Notes: generated from the sequence alone by a model not told the origin. DNA of 64,000 nt from Thermotoga sp. SG1 (GCF_002865985.1 NZ_LNDD01000001.1:297004-361003); one strand, 5' to 3'; positions 20,355 to 29,137 are shown, counted from the stretch's first letter. Made by a program: numbers and translations.

Positions 20355-21288
20355 AAACGTACTGATACCCTTCTTCTAACTTCTTCCGGTTCATCAGATG
20401 TCTTTGAACGTACTGGCCGCAGTTGCTACCTATTTTGTTTTCCTCCAGTTCACCGATGCTCAATATCACTTCAAACCCCGCATTTCTGAGTCTGCTCACA
20501 AATTCCTGGTGTTTTATGAGTGCACCCTTTTCGATGTCGACGTCAGACCTGAGGTTGTTTTCCCTTGAACGGTAGGTGGGGTTTACCGGAGTGATCTTCA
20601 CGAGGAACTTTTCGGGATCGAAAAGGTCAACGATAACATCGGGATCCAGTGAATAGTTTTGGGCTACGGCAAAGTTCAGTGTGATCTTTCTGTCTCCTTC
20701 TTTCACAAACGTCTTGCCGTATTCTGATATTTCTCTGAGAGACCATTTCTTCACGGGCATGATGCGGTCTCTTTCTTCTTCGTTCGTCGAGTGAATGGAG
20801 AACTGAAGCTGAAACCTTCCCCTGTAGTGTTTTTCTTTTATCTTCAAAAGTTTTTCGAAGAAACTGTCTGTGCCGTGGGGTGCTATTGTGGAGATCGATG
20901 GCAAAAGACCGAAAGCGTTGTATCTTTTTGGAAGATCCTCCAGTACATCGAGTACGGCATCGTTCAGGGCAGGTTCTCCCATTCTGGCAAACTGTATCTT
21001 GAACTTCTCCACCGGGACCTTTCTGTCCGGGTATCTGCTTTCCACAAGAAAGTCTATCTGTTCGAGAATCTCCTCTGAGGAGAGTTTCCCTCTGTAGAAT
21101 CCACCTGCATCGCACATGAGACATCCGACAGGACACCCGGCCAGAGTGGAAACGATGAGTACCCACTTTTTCTCGCGTGGGACAGGAGGCTGGATGGATT
21201 CCACAAATTCCACGAGGTTTCCCTTTGAAGTCTCTCCAAGGTAAACGTAGGCAACTTCTTCCTTTCCTATCCTTCTGATGATTCTCAC
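20353..21288 (-). CDS. RlmN/Cfr-like radical SAM protein lacking one methyl-transfer cysteine
   Basis: A 311-residue radical SAM protein with cluster cysteines 52, 56 and 59 (GCPVGCLMCDAGG). The C-terminal GSNCGQYV places Cys290 where RlmN/Cfr carry the methyl-accepting Cys (CGQL). The second essential cysteine, seven residues before the cluster in RlmN (CVSSQVGC), is Ile45 here (IVSTLAGC). The N-terminal RNA-binding extension of RlmN is also short. It is therefore a paralog that is probably not a canonical rRNA methylase. It starts with GTG in a GTGA overlap with the upstream MBL gene and is last in a six-gene leftward operon. Confidence 0.8.
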   Translation of the reverse strand: MRIIRRIGKEEVAYVYLGETSKGNLVEFVESIQPPVPREKKWVLIVSTLAGCPVGCLMCDAGGFYRGKLSSEEILEQIDFLVESRYPDRKVPVEKFKIQFARMGEPALNDAVLDVLEDLPKRYNAFGLLPSISTIAPHGTDSFFEKLLKIKEKHYRGRFQLQFSIHSTNEEERDRIMPVKKWSLREISEYGKTFVKEGDRKITLNFAVAQNYSLDPDVIVDLFDPEKFLVKITPVNPTYRSRENNLRSDVDIEKGALIKHQEFVSRLRNAGFEVILSIGELEENKIGSNCGQYVQRHLMNRKKLEEGYQYV

Positions 21289-21866
21289 TTCACGTTCCTC
21301 CCCAAAAATGGATTTCTTCTCAAAAGATCCTTCACGGTGGTCGTTTCACCGTGACCCGGACACACGATCCACTCCTGTGGAAGGTTCCTGAAGAACTCTT
21401 CTATCCGGCTCAGGGTAAACCTCATCTCCTCTTCGGATCCACCAAGGTCTATCCGCCCTATCGTATCCGAAAAGACGGTGTCACCTGTGAACACCACACC
21501 ATCGAATATGATGAAGCGAGATCCCTTCGTGTGTCCTGGTACTTTTAAAGTCTTGAAACTGGAATCTATGTCCTTCCAGTCGAGTTCCACTACCACGGGA
21601 TGATCCATGAAACTCAGTGAAAGATTTTCCTCAGGATTCGTCAGCATGTGGGCATCCTCAGGTGAGATGAAGAGTTCCTTCACCTGAAGTTCCGGTATCC
21701 CCGATATGTGATCACAGTGGCCGTGGGTGACGAGAACAACGACGGGATCTGTTACAAACTGTGAAATACCCTCTCCTGGATCCACCACGTAGAGTGTTCC
21801 GTTCATCTCGAAAACGTAGGTGTTTACATCAAAAGGAGACGACGTAACGTACCTTCTGAAGTTCAT
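21285..21866 (-). CDS. Metallo-beta-lactamase-fold hydrolase (glyoxalase II-like)
   Basis: A 193-residue single-domain protein with the zinc-site motifs VTHGHCDHISG, VPGHTKGS, FTGDTVF and CPGHGETT. These are typical of small glyoxalase II-like thioester hydrolases; the substrate is unknown. It overlaps both neighbours by four bases, so it is translationally coupled to the flavin oxidoreductase and the RlmN-like gene. Confidence 0.87.
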   Translation of the reverse strand: MNFRRYVTSSPFDVNTYVFEMNGTLYVVDPGEGISQFVTDPVVVLVTHGHCDHISGIPELQVKELFISPEDAHMLTNPEENLSLSFMDHPVVVELDWKDIDSSFKTLKVPGHTKGSRFIIFDGVVFTGDTVFSDTIGRIDLGGSEEEMRFTLSRIEEFFRNLPQEWIVCPGHGETTTVKDLLRRNPFLGRNVK

Positions 21867-22657
21867 ATTCTTCCCTCTCTTTTCAAGATTTCCATCGCCG
21901 TTTCTATAGCGTTTCCCATGGCAATGGACGCTTGCCTGAAACCTCCTCTTGCGTCCCCAACGATGAAGGTTTTATCATCCTTTTCCACAAAGGAAACGTT
22001 TGGAACACGCCCTATGCAGATGAGAAGGGCATCGAACAAGAATTCCCCTTTCTCTGTGATCAATTTTAACCGATCTCCTTCAGTCTTTACACCAAAAACA
22101 GGGCAATTCTCATGATATGAAAATCTTCTAAAATCCCTTGTCCTTTTCACTAGAAGAGGAAGTGCCCTGATTCTGGATCCCCGGTTGAACAGATGAACCT
22201 CCTTACCCTCTTCCAGAGCCTTCAGTGCACCATCGAAGGCAGCGTCTCCTGCACCATATACGGCGAGTTTTTCGAATTCAGGAAGCTTTGAAAACTCGTA
22301 AGCCACTTTATCGGACACTTCAAAATCTGGGATTCTTTTTGGAACGGTCCCGCTTGCCACAACAACGTAATCGAACAGAAAAGATCCCTTTTTCGTGATG
22401 ACCCTTCGATTCGAGACCTTTATCACTTCCTCTTTCAGAAAAACTGCACCGGACTCCCTCAGTCTGCTCTCTAAGATTTCGCAGATCTTTTCTCCAGGGG
22501 CTGGGGGGAATATCGGAAAATTTTCGACGAGGTAAGCGTTTCTCAGAAGCCCTCCCACTCTGTTTTTTTCAAAGACGACGACTTCAACGTCGTATCTTCT
22601 CAAAAAAACGGCAGCGGCTACTCCGGCCGGTCCTGCTCCAACGATTCCAACGCGCAC
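21863..22657 (-). CDS. FAD-dependent pyridine nucleotide-disulfide-type oxidoreductase
   Basis: A 264-residue flavoprotein with a dinucleotide-binding start VGIVGAGPAGVAAAVFLRRY, an NADPH-type second motif AVYGAGDAAFDGALKALEEG, and the C-terminal FAD motif TFIVGDARGG. It resembles thioredoxin reductase in size, but no CxxC redox pair is visible, so it may act as a ferredoxin/NADP reductase-type or unknown oxidoreductase. The GTG at 22657 follows GGAGGA by six bases. It overlaps the upstream hydrolase by 40 bp. Confidence 0.82.
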   Translation of the reverse strand: MRVGIVGAGPAGVAAAVFLRRYDVEVVVFEKNRVGGLLRNAYLVENFPIFPPAPGEKICEILESRLRESGAVFLKEEVIKVSNRRVITKKGSFLFDYVVVASGTVPKRIPDFEVSDKVAYEFSKLPEFEKLAVYGAGDAAFDGALKALEEGKEVHLFNRGSRIRALPLLVKRTRDFRRFSYHENCPVFGVKTEGDRLKLITEKGEFLFDALLICIGRVPNVSFVEKDDKTFIVGDARGGFRQASIAMGNAIETAMEILKREGRI

Positions 22658-23208
22658 AGTATCTCCTCCGTTTTTGCAATGTACGCTACACCGTGGGCGA
22701 GGTTTTTGAGTGAAGAGAAGTGATACCACTCGTTCTTGTCCCAGAGGGCGTCTTCCACCATTATCACTTCGAAGTTCCTCACGAAAGCACTTCGGGCTGT
22801 TGTCTCACAACAAAGGTGCGTCATCACGCCTGTTATAACAACCTGTCGAACATCGAGTGATCTGAGTTCTTCTTCAAGATTCGTAGAGTAGAAAGCATCG
22901 TAGGTATTCTTTTCGAAAATCATCACGTCCGAGAAGACAGGAACGGCCCACTTTCGTCCCACCTCGTTTCCCCACCATCTTTTCATCATGGGAGAGGCTC
23001 CCACGTGTACGGTTGCAAAGATGGGATAGTTGTTTTTTTCGAATCCTTCCTTCAACTTTCTGATGTTTTCGACCGCAAACTCCACTCCCCAAAGGTACGC
23101 TGGGGAGTCGGGGGAGGTGAAATAATTCTGAAGGTCTATTATGAGAAGGGCGGGGCGGTTCAGGTAAAACCTTTTTCTCTCACGTTCAGGGAAATAGAAC
23201 ATACTCAC
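22618..23208 (-). CDS. Isochorismatase-like cysteine hydrolase
   Basis: A 196-residue member of the isochorismatase/nicotinamidase superfamily. The Asp-Lys-Cys triad is visible: LLIIDLQNYF, FEKNTYDAFYST and ITGVMTHLCCETTARSAF. The cis-peptide region GVMTH precedes the nucleophile. Its substrate is not evident; it lacks the metal motif of nicotinamidase. ATGA overlap with the upstream flagellin-like gene. Confidence 0.85.
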   Translation of the reverse strand: MSMFYFPERERKRFYLNRPALLIIDLQNYFTSPDSPAYLWGVEFAVENIRKLKEGFEKNNYPIFATVHVGASPMMKRWWGNEVGRKWAVPVFSDVMIFEKNTYDAFYSTNLEEELRSLDVRQVVITGVMTHLCCETTARSAFVRNFEVIMVEDALWDKNEWYHFSSLKNLAHGVAYIAKTEEILCALESLEQDRPE

Positions 23209-23963
23209 ATCAGAAGGTTCAGTACGTTTCTGCTGTTTTCCATTCTGTGGAGAAGGCCTGTTATCGTCACCTGTCTCAGCAGTTCGTCTTTGATCTGTTC
23301 CATCATGGTCTCTTCGACCGCTGGTTCGAATGTGCCCTCTGATCTGAACAGTTCCAAGTATGCATTCAGCACGTTTCTGGCGGAAGCTTCCAGTCTGTTC
23401 ATCCAGGCACCGATGTTTCCTCTTGTCTGAGAAACCTCTTCCAGAACCTGAACGATGGTTCTCAGAGCCTGCTGAGAGTCCCTTGAAATGTCTGTTTCGA
23501 AAAGCTTTGACAGCATTTCTCTAAGATCTGGTATGTTCATCGTGATGTTCTGTCCCTCGTTTGGACCTGTCTGTACCACAAGGTTTTCTCCTTCAAAGAT
23601 CCTTCTGTTGTTGTACGTGGTCTGCTGGATCGTTCTTCTTACACCCTGAAGTATCCTGCTGTATTCCTCCTGAAGGAGAGATCTTTCGTTCTCTGTGAGG
23701 GTTGGGCTGGATGCCTGAACAGCGAGTTCCCTGGCTCTCTGAATGGCTACCGTGATGCTTTCAAGCCCGGCGTCTGCTGTGTTGAGAAGTCCTATACCAC
23801 TGTAGATCTGCGAAAGGGTCGATCTGTATCCTTCAATCTGATTTCTCAGCCTCTGCTGGATAGAAAGTTCCGAGACAGAGTTGAACCGGTAAACGGTTCT
23901 GTTCGTTCTTTCAGGGTACAACTGTTCTATGTATCTCACCAAACTGACATTGTCGATCCTCAT
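23205..23963 (-). CDS. Short flagellin-like protein
   Basis: A 252-residue protein with the flagellin D0/D1 pattern: GLLNTADAGLESITVAIQRA and RELAVQASSPTLTENERSLL match the N-terminal helices, NNRRIFEG the turn, and TRGNIGAWMNRLEASARNVL plus a hydrophobic VLNLLM end match the C-terminal helix. The hypervariable centre is almost absent. The usual LSSGLRIN segment is replaced by VYRFNSVSEL. It may be a minor filament or cap-junction protein, or an unrelated re-use of the fold. The ATG at 23963 lies behind AGAGGGGATC. The neighbours are metabolic, not flagellar. Confidence 0.75.
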   Translation of the reverse strand: MRIDNVSLVRYIEQLYPERTNRTVYRFNSVSELSIQQRLRNQIEGYRSTLSQIYSGIGLLNTADAGLESITVAIQRARELAVQASSPTLTENERSLLQEEYSRILQGVRRTIQQTTYNNRRIFEGENLVVQTGPNEGQNITMNIPDLREMLSKLFETDISRDSQQALRTIVQVLEEVSQTRGNIGAWMNRLEASARNVLNAYLELFRSEGTFEPAVEETMMEQIKDELLRQVTITGLLHRMENSRNVLNLLM

Positions 23964-24011
23964 GAAGATCCCCTCTTTCCTTTTTAATTCTTGCACGATC
24001 GTTACTCTTTT

Positions 24012-25166
24012 TCAACCTGCTGTTCTTTTGAATCTGAAAAGAAGAGCAAAGGCCATCAGTTGAGAGAAGAAAGAAACAAGGATCAGATAAAGGCGATTGG
24101 TATCGTAAAGGATCCCCAGAATCCAGGATCCCAGAAACCAGAACACTCCATACACCGTGAAGAACATTCCGTAGGCAAAACCACGCTTTTCCTGTGGAAC
24201 TATCTTCGCAACGACTGCCCTCATGATCGATTCCTGAGCACCCATGCCTATGCCCCACAGAGCCGTTCCTGCAAAGATGAGAGGGAAGTATCCGGAGAAC
24301 GAAAGTATCGGAAAGAAGGCAGAAAGAAGCACAGGATAAAGGAGTGCTGAAAAACCCCTTTTGTCGAAGAGATACCCGAAAACGAGTGCACTCACGGCAT
24401 CGACCGCCATCGCAAGGGAATACACGGCAGGAACGAGAAAATCTTTTGCGATTTCAAAGTTCTTCATGTGGTACGCGATCAGAGGAAAATCGGCAAATCC
24501 AAACGCTATCATCGAAACAACCAGCAGGTAGAACCAGTATGTACGTCCCAGGTTTTGATCGGTGAACCTGTCTTTCTTCACCTTTTCGGTCCGGGCAGAG
24601 GGAAACACAATGCGTGCCGTGAGGAGAAGTGCGAGCGCGACAAGGGCGGGTATGAAGAGTACGAAGAAACAAAATCTGTAACCTTTACCAAAGGCAAGGG
24701 CAAAGGTGATCGAAAGTGGACCCAGGATGGCTCCCACCTGATCCAGCGCTTCGTGTATTCCAAAACTCTTGCCTGTTCCTATCTCCTCCGCTGCAAAGGA
24801 AAGGAGCGTGTCTCTTGCGGGTGTTCTCAATGCCTTTCCAAATCTTTCCATTAGAATCAAAGCGAGTGCCACCTGCCAGTTTCCTGCAAAGGCAAGCATG
24901 GGAACGGCCAGAAGGTTCATAACGTAGCCGAGAATGGTGAAGAGCCAGTACTTCCTGGTAACATCGCTCAAAACACCAGATACAAGCCGAAAGGCGTATC
25001 CTATCAGTTCTCCCAATCCCACTGCGAAACCCAGCACTGCAGCGCTCGCTCCGAGGGTTTTCATGAACGGCCCCACGATGCTTCTTGCTCCTTCGTACGT
25101 TATATCCGCAAAGAGACTGACCAGCCCAAGGAGTACAATGAACAGAAAGGCCTGTTTTTTCGACAT
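24012..25166 (-). CDS. Major facilitator superfamily transporter
   Basis: A 384-residue protein with about twelve hydrophobic segments. It shows the loop 2-3 region RLVSGVLSDVTRKYW and the family-typical LILMERFGKALRTPARDTLL, as in the MFS group that includes YfkF-like and drug/sugar exporters. The ATG at 25166 is set by GGAGGGA upstream on the minus strand; the longer open frame before it is not protein-like. It is the first gene of the leftward operon. Substrate unknown. Confidence 0.85.
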   Translation of the reverse strand: MSKKQAFLFIVLLGLVSLFADITYEGARSIVGPFMKTLGASAAVLGFAVGLGELIGYAFRLVSGVLSDVTRKYWLFTILGYVMNLLAVPMLAFAGNWQVALALILMERFGKALRTPARDTLLSFAAEEIGTGKSFGIHEALDQVGAILGPLSITFALAFGKGYRFCFFVLFIPALVALALLLTARIVFPSARTEKVKKDRFTDQNLGRTYWFYLLVVSMIAFGFADFPLIAYHMKNFEIAKDFLVPAVYSLAMAVDAVSALVFGYLFDKRGFSALLYPVLLSAFFPILSFSGYFPLIFAGTALWGIGMGAQESIMRAVVAKIVPQEKRGFAYGMFFTVYGVFWFLGSWILGILYDTNRLYLILVSFFSQLMAFALLFRFKRTAG

Positions 25167-25193
25167 ACAGTTCCCTCCATGTAGCAGCGTTCG

Positions 25194-25206
25194 ATTATAG
25201 TATAAT
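25194..25206. promoter_or_regulatory. Divergent promoter pair (back-to-back TATAAT)
   Basis: The sequence ATTATAGTATAAT gives TATAAT on the minus strand (25199-25194, for the MFS operon) and on the plus strand (25201-25206, for the peptidase gene), separated by one base. The -35 elements are weak on both sides. RNA polymerase could occupy only one direction at a time. Confidence 0.5.
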
Positions 25207-25223
25207 GGAGTGGAGGGGAAAAG

Positions 25224-26285
25224 ATGAAATGGATGGAAATCTATGAAAAGCTCGTTAACACGGATACTGGTCCCGATCTTTCCATGGAAGAAAAACTGAA
25301 CAGAACATCGTTTCTGGCGGAAATTCTGGAGAAACTCGGATTCAGGGTAGAGAGAAGAAAAGCCGCTCATGTTGCCTTCCTTGGAGAGCCCCCCTACGTA
25401 ACCCTCATAGGTCACCTCGATACGGTGTTTCCCGAAGGAGAATCGAAGAAAAGACCTTTCAGTGTGGATGGAAGCATCGCAAGAGGTCCCGGTGTCTGTG
25501 ATATGAAAGGGGGAGTAGTGGTCCTTCTTGAAGCCCTCGAGAGGTTTCTGAAGGAAGACAAAGCGAATCTCTGTGTTGTGCTGAACGTGGATGAAGAACT
25601 TGGATCTCCCGTAAGCAGGGACACTTTTGAAGAAGTTGCTGCGATGAGTTCTCACTGTCTTTCCTTTGAACCGGGAAGAGAAAACGGAGAACTCATCTCC
25701 TCCAGAAAAGGAATCATCTCTCTCTGGCTGTTTGCACACGGAAAGAAGGGACACGCCTCAAGACCAGACGAGGGTGTGAACGCCATAACGGAGATTGCTT
25801 TCAAGGTACTGGAACTTTCTTCTTTGAACGGGAGGTTTCCCAATTTGACGATAAATCCCACCATTGTTAGAGGAGGCACCGAAAGCAACGTTACACCAGA
25901 TAAGGCGGAAGTTTATTTCGACATCAGGTACTACGAGGACAAAGAATTCGAGTTTTTGAAGAAAACCCTGGAGAAAATCTCCACCGTGCACCCTGAGGCA
26001 ACAATCTCCTACAGGATAAAGATCAGAAGATCCCCCATGAAAGAAGATCCGGTTTTTGTCAGTACGGTGAAAGAAGCGGCCGAAGAGATCGGGATAAAGC
26101 CTGTTTTCGTGAGGGCCACAGGTGGGGGAGATGTGGCGTTCTTCTCACAGAGAGGGGTTCCTTCTGTGGATGGACTCGGAATACCGGGAGGAAGAATGCA
26201 CTCTGAGGAAGAATACGCAAGAATCGACTTTTTTGAAGAGAGGGTGAACCTTGTCGTTCATCTTCTGAAAAAGATCCGGAGGTGA
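25224..26285 (+). CDS. M20-family metallopeptidase (ArgE/DapE/carboxypeptidase G2-like)
   Basis: A 353-residue zinc hydrolase. Metal ligands and general base follow the M20 order: VTLIGHLDTVFPEG, RGPGVCDMKGGVVV, LNVDEELGS, the Glu in LSFEPGREN and the last His in GGRMHSEEEY. The dimerisation domain inserts between about residues 165 and 275 (GKKGHASRPDEGVNAI). It is closest in pattern to glutamate carboxypeptidases. A second gene follows four bases later. Confidence 0.87.
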   Translation: MKWMEIYEKLVNTDTGPDLSMEEKLNRTSFLAEILEKLGFRVERRKAAHVAFLGEPPYVTLIGHLDTVFPEGESKKRPFSVDGSIARGPGVCDMKGGVVVLLEALERFLKEDKANLCVVLNVDEELGSPVSRDTFEEVAAMSSHCLSFEPGRENGELISSRKGIISLWLFAHGKKGHASRPDEGVNAITEIAFKVLELSSLNGRFPNLTINPTIVRGGTESNVTPDKAEVYFDIRYYEDKEFEFLKKTLEKISTVHPEATISYRIKIRRSPMKEDPVFVSTVKEAAEEIGIKPVFVRATGGGDVAFFSQRGVPSVDGLGIPGGRMHSEEEYARIDFFEERVNLVVHLLKKIRR

Positions 26286-26289
26286 AAAA

Positions 26290-27678
26290 ATGTTTGTAGA
26301 TACAACTCTTCGGGATGGTCATCAATCACTCATTGCTACGAGGATGAAAACAGAGGATATGTTGCCTGCCCTCGAGGCTTTCGACAGGATGAACTTTCAC
26401 TCCATGGAAGTCTGGGGCGGTGCGACCTTCGACGTTGCGGTCAGGTTCTTGAACGAGGATCCCTGGGAGAGATTGAAGAAAATAAGAGAAGGATTGAAAA
26501 ACACCAGAATCCAGATGCTTCTGAGAGGACAGAACCTTGTTGGCTACAGACACTACGCAGACGATGTGGTGGAACTCTTCATAAAGAAGGTGGCAGAATA
26601 CGGCCTTGATATCATCAGAATCTTCGATGCTCTGAACGACGAAAGAAACCTCCAAAAAGCGATAGAAGAGTCGAAAAAACACGGTCTTCACGTTCAGGGA
26701 GCGATCAGTTACACTGTAAGCCCCGTTCACACCCTCGAGTACTACCTTGAATTTGCAAGAAAACTTGTGGACATGGGTGTGGATTCCATTTGCATAAAGG
26801 ACATGGCAGGCCTTCTCACGCCAAAGAGGGCTTACGAACTTGTAAAGGCACTGAAAGAGAAGTTCTCCGTTCCTGTGGAGGTTCACTCCCACTGTACAAC
26901 CGGCTTCGCACCTCTTGCGTACCAGGCGGCCTTTGAGGCGGGTGCGGATTTCTTCGACACGGCCATCTCTCCTTTCTCCATGGGAACGTCTCAGCCTGCT
27001 TTTGAATCCATGTACTACGCCTTCAAAGGAAACGGAAAAGAAGATTTCGACAGGGAGGCTCTGAAATTTCTGGTGGAACACTTCACCAAAGTGAGGGCCA
27101 GGTACGTCGAGTACGACGTGGGAATGAAGTATCCTGACTCCAGGATCATATTCTCCCAGATTCCAGGAGGGATGTACTCCAACCTTCTGAAGCAGTTGAA
27201 AGAACAGAGAATGGAGCATCTTCTGGATAAGGTGCTGGAGGAAGTTCCTCGGGTTCAGAAGGACCTGGGATATCCCCCACTTGTCACACCGACGAGTCAA
27301 ATCGTTGGTGTTCAGGCCTTTTTGAACGTCGTCTACGGAAGATACGAGAGGATAACCAACGAGACAAAAAACTACGTGAAAGGGCTCTACGGAAGACCCC
27401 CTGCACCGATAGACCCGGAACTGGTGAAAAAGATTCTTGGTGACGAAAAACCCATAGACTGCAGGCCCGCTGATCTGCTGGAGCCCGAACTGGAAAAGGC
27501 AAGGGAAGAACTTGGCGTCCTTGTAGAGACGGACGAAGATCTTCTCGTAGCCGTCATTCTTGGAGAGGTTGGAAAAAAATTTCTGAGGAAAAGATACGAG
27601 GAAAAGATAGGTGTGGATTTCAACTATCTGGAGTCTCTCTCTGATTTCACAGACGACATGCCCGTGTACCCGATCTGA
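26290..27678 (+). CDS. Oxaloacetate decarboxylase alpha / pyruvate carboxylase B carboxyltransferase subunit
   Basis: A 462-residue carboxyltransferase with a DRE-TIM barrel: VDTTLRDGHQSLIATRMKTE, GGATFDVAVRFLNEDPW, IRIFDALNDERN, ICIKDMAGLLTP with the carbamylated-type Lys, and HSHCTTG with the metal His pair. The C-terminal conserved region is present, but the biotinyl domain with MKM that ends many OadA/PycB proteins is missing, so the biotin carrier must be encoded elsewhere. Ends in a 55-bp tail-to-tail overlap with the histidine kinase. Confidence 0.88.
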   Translation: MFVDTTLRDGHQSLIATRMKTEDMLPALEAFDRMNFHSMEVWGGATFDVAVRFLNEDPWERLKKIREGLKNTRIQMLLRGQNLVGYRHYADDVVELFIKKVAEYGLDIIRIFDALNDERNLQKAIEESKKHGLHVQGAISYTVSPVHTLEYYLEFARKLVDMGVDSICIKDMAGLLTPKRAYELVKALKEKFSVPVEVHSHCTTGFAPLAYQAAFEAGADFFDTAISPFSMGTSQPAFESMYYAFKGNGKEDFDREALKFLVEHFTKVRARYVEYDVGMKYPDSRIIFSQIPGGMYSNLLKQLKEQRMEHLLDKVLEEVPRVQKDLGYPPLVTPTSQIVGVQAFLNVVYGRYERITNETKNYVKGLYGRPPAPIDPELVKKILGDEKPIDCRPADLLEPELEKAREELGVLVETDEDLLVAVILGEVGKKFLRKRYEEKIGVDFNYLESLSDFTDDMPVYPI

Positions 27679-28481
27679 ACTTCGAAGACGTTGTTTTCTC
27701 CTTCTCTTCTGTAGACGATCTTGAAGCCGTGCATTTCGAAGAACTGTCTTGAGAGGTACAGGCCCATGCCTGTGCCCTTGCTTTTCTTTTTCTTTTCGAA
27801 CAGATTCGCACGAACCTCATAGGGTATCTCTGGTCCGGGGCTTTTTATAATCACCCTGTCCTTTCTCACGTGGATACGGACCGGTCCTGTGGAATATTTC
27901 ACGGCGTTCTCTATCACGTTGTAGAAGGCTCTGAAGAGCTTTGTGGGATCTGCCTGGATCGTTGTTTCTTCTTCGTATTCTAGAAAGACCCTTTCTGGAA
28001 ATCTTTCCGCAACGTCGTTTACAAGTTCCACCAGGTTCACCGGTTCTTTTCTCAGTCTTTCGATACCGGCCTCGAGTTTTGCGAACTCGTAGAATTCCTC
28101 CACGATCCTTTGAAGGCTCTCGTCCTTGACTTCGTTCCACAATAGCGATTTTACATCGTGAACAAAGCCGGTTACAACATCTTTCAACCTTTCGGTTTCT
28201 TTTTCCTGGATGACAGTGTTCTGAACGAGTGTGTTGATTTCCTCCGAGAGTTTTGTGATCTCGTCGTTCAGGAAGTCATCGAACGTTTGCTTTCTGGAAA
28301 TGGATTCTCTGAGTTTCAGGAGGCGTTTGCTCACAAGAACCTGCGTGGCAACACTCACCAGAAGTGCAGAGAAAAAAGAAAAGATGGCAACGTCTATGAA
28401 GTTCACTTTGGAACCCCAGAAGATACTAAGAAGAGTGGTGTTCACAAGAAACGTGATGAGAAACGTGCGCAGAGCGATCAT
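27624..28481 (-). CDS. Sensor histidine kinase
   Basis: A 285-residue kinase with two N-terminal membrane helices (about 5-21 and 28-50) and almost no loop between them, so it probably senses a membrane or intracellular signal. The phosphorylated His is 108 in FVHDVKSLL. The ATPase domain has YNVIENAVKYST (N box) and GTGMGLYLSRQFF (G2 box). It overlaps the response regulator start in ATGA and runs 55 bp into the convergent carboxyltransferase gene. The C-terminal tail is charged. Confidence 0.9.
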   Translation of the reverse strand: MIALRTFLITFLVNTTLLSIFWGSKVNFIDVAIFSFFSALLVSVATQVLVSKRLLKLRESISRKQTFDDFLNDEITKLSEEINTLVQNTVIQEKETERLKDVVTGFVHDVKSLLWNEVKDESLQRIVEEFYEFAKLEAGIERLRKEPVNLVELVNDVAERFPERVFLEYEEETTIQADPTKLFRAFYNVIENAVKYSTGPVRIHVRKDRVIIKSPGPEIPYEVRANLFEKKKKSKGTGMGLYLSRQFFEMHGFKIVYRREGENNVFEVQIGYTGMSSVKSERDSR

Positions 28482-29137
28482 CTTCCTCCCCCCACAAAGG
28501 TGTATCCTATTCCCCAGACCGTTTTTATGTACCTGGGCCTGTTCGGGTCGTCTTCTATGGCTTTTCTGATCCTCTTTATTACCGTGTCGACAGCCCTTGG
28601 TGAGACAGGCTCTTCCCAGAACGTTTCCAGGAGTTTTTCCCTTGTCACAACCTTTCCTGCATTTTCCACCAGAAAAAGAAGAACCTCGAACTCTCTTTTG
28701 GGAAGATGAATCCTCTTTCCTTTCAGATAAACGGTTGCACCGGTTGCATCCACCTTCAGTTCACCGAAGTCATAGAGGTTCTTCTTTTGCCTCTCCAGGA
28801 ATCTTTTCACTCTCGCAAGGAGGATATCCGGGTTAAAGGGCTTTGTTACGTAGTCGTCCGCTCCCGCTTCGAAACCCTTCAGAACATTCTCGTCGTCCGA
28901 AAGCAGTGTGAGGAGTATCACCCAGGTTTCAGGGTGTTTCTCTTTTATCATCCGACAGAGTTCGTATCCGCTGTAATCGGGCAGTTTCACGTCGAGGACC
29001 ACAACGTGGAAAATTTCCTCACCGTCGAGGAAGTCCTCTCCGGTGAGAAAGGTCTCCACGTGCCCCAGTTCTGAAAGCTTTTCCCTGAGGATCTCCAGAA
29101 TTTTTTCATCGTCATCGACAACGGCAATTTTCCACAT
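28478..29137 (-). CDS. OmpR-family response regulator
   Basis: A 219-residue regulator. The receiver domain has VVDDDEK, phospho-acceptor Asp in VVLDVKLPDYSG, LLTLLSDDEN and KPFNPDILLARV. The C-terminal winged helix carries LPKREFEVLLFLVENAGKVV and IKTVWGIGYTFVG. The ATG at 29137 shares one base with the stop of the ABC permease (TGATG), so the two-component pair is translated from the metal-transporter operon, which suggests related control. Confidence 0.93.
   Translation of the reverse strand: MWKIAVVDDDEKILEILREKLSELGHVETFLTGEDFLDGEEIFHVVVLDVKLPDYSGYELCRMIKEKHPETWVILLTLLSDDENVLKGFEAGADDYVTKPFNPDILLARVKRFLERQKKNLYDFGELKVDATGATVYLKGKRIHLPKREFEVLLFLVENAGKVVTREKLLETFWEEPVSPRAVDTVIKRIRKAIEDDPNRPRYIKTVWGIGYTFVGGGR

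Noticed and set aside
24344-24854. Rightward open frames inside the MFS gene
   Set aside because: They are antisense shadows of a membrane-protein gene and show Arg/Lys-rich, non-protein-like composition.
24012-25754. 580-residue reading of the MFS protein
   Set aside because: The extra N-terminal part is antisense to the peptidase gene; the ATG at 25166 has a GGAGGGA ribosome site and starts at the first membrane helix.
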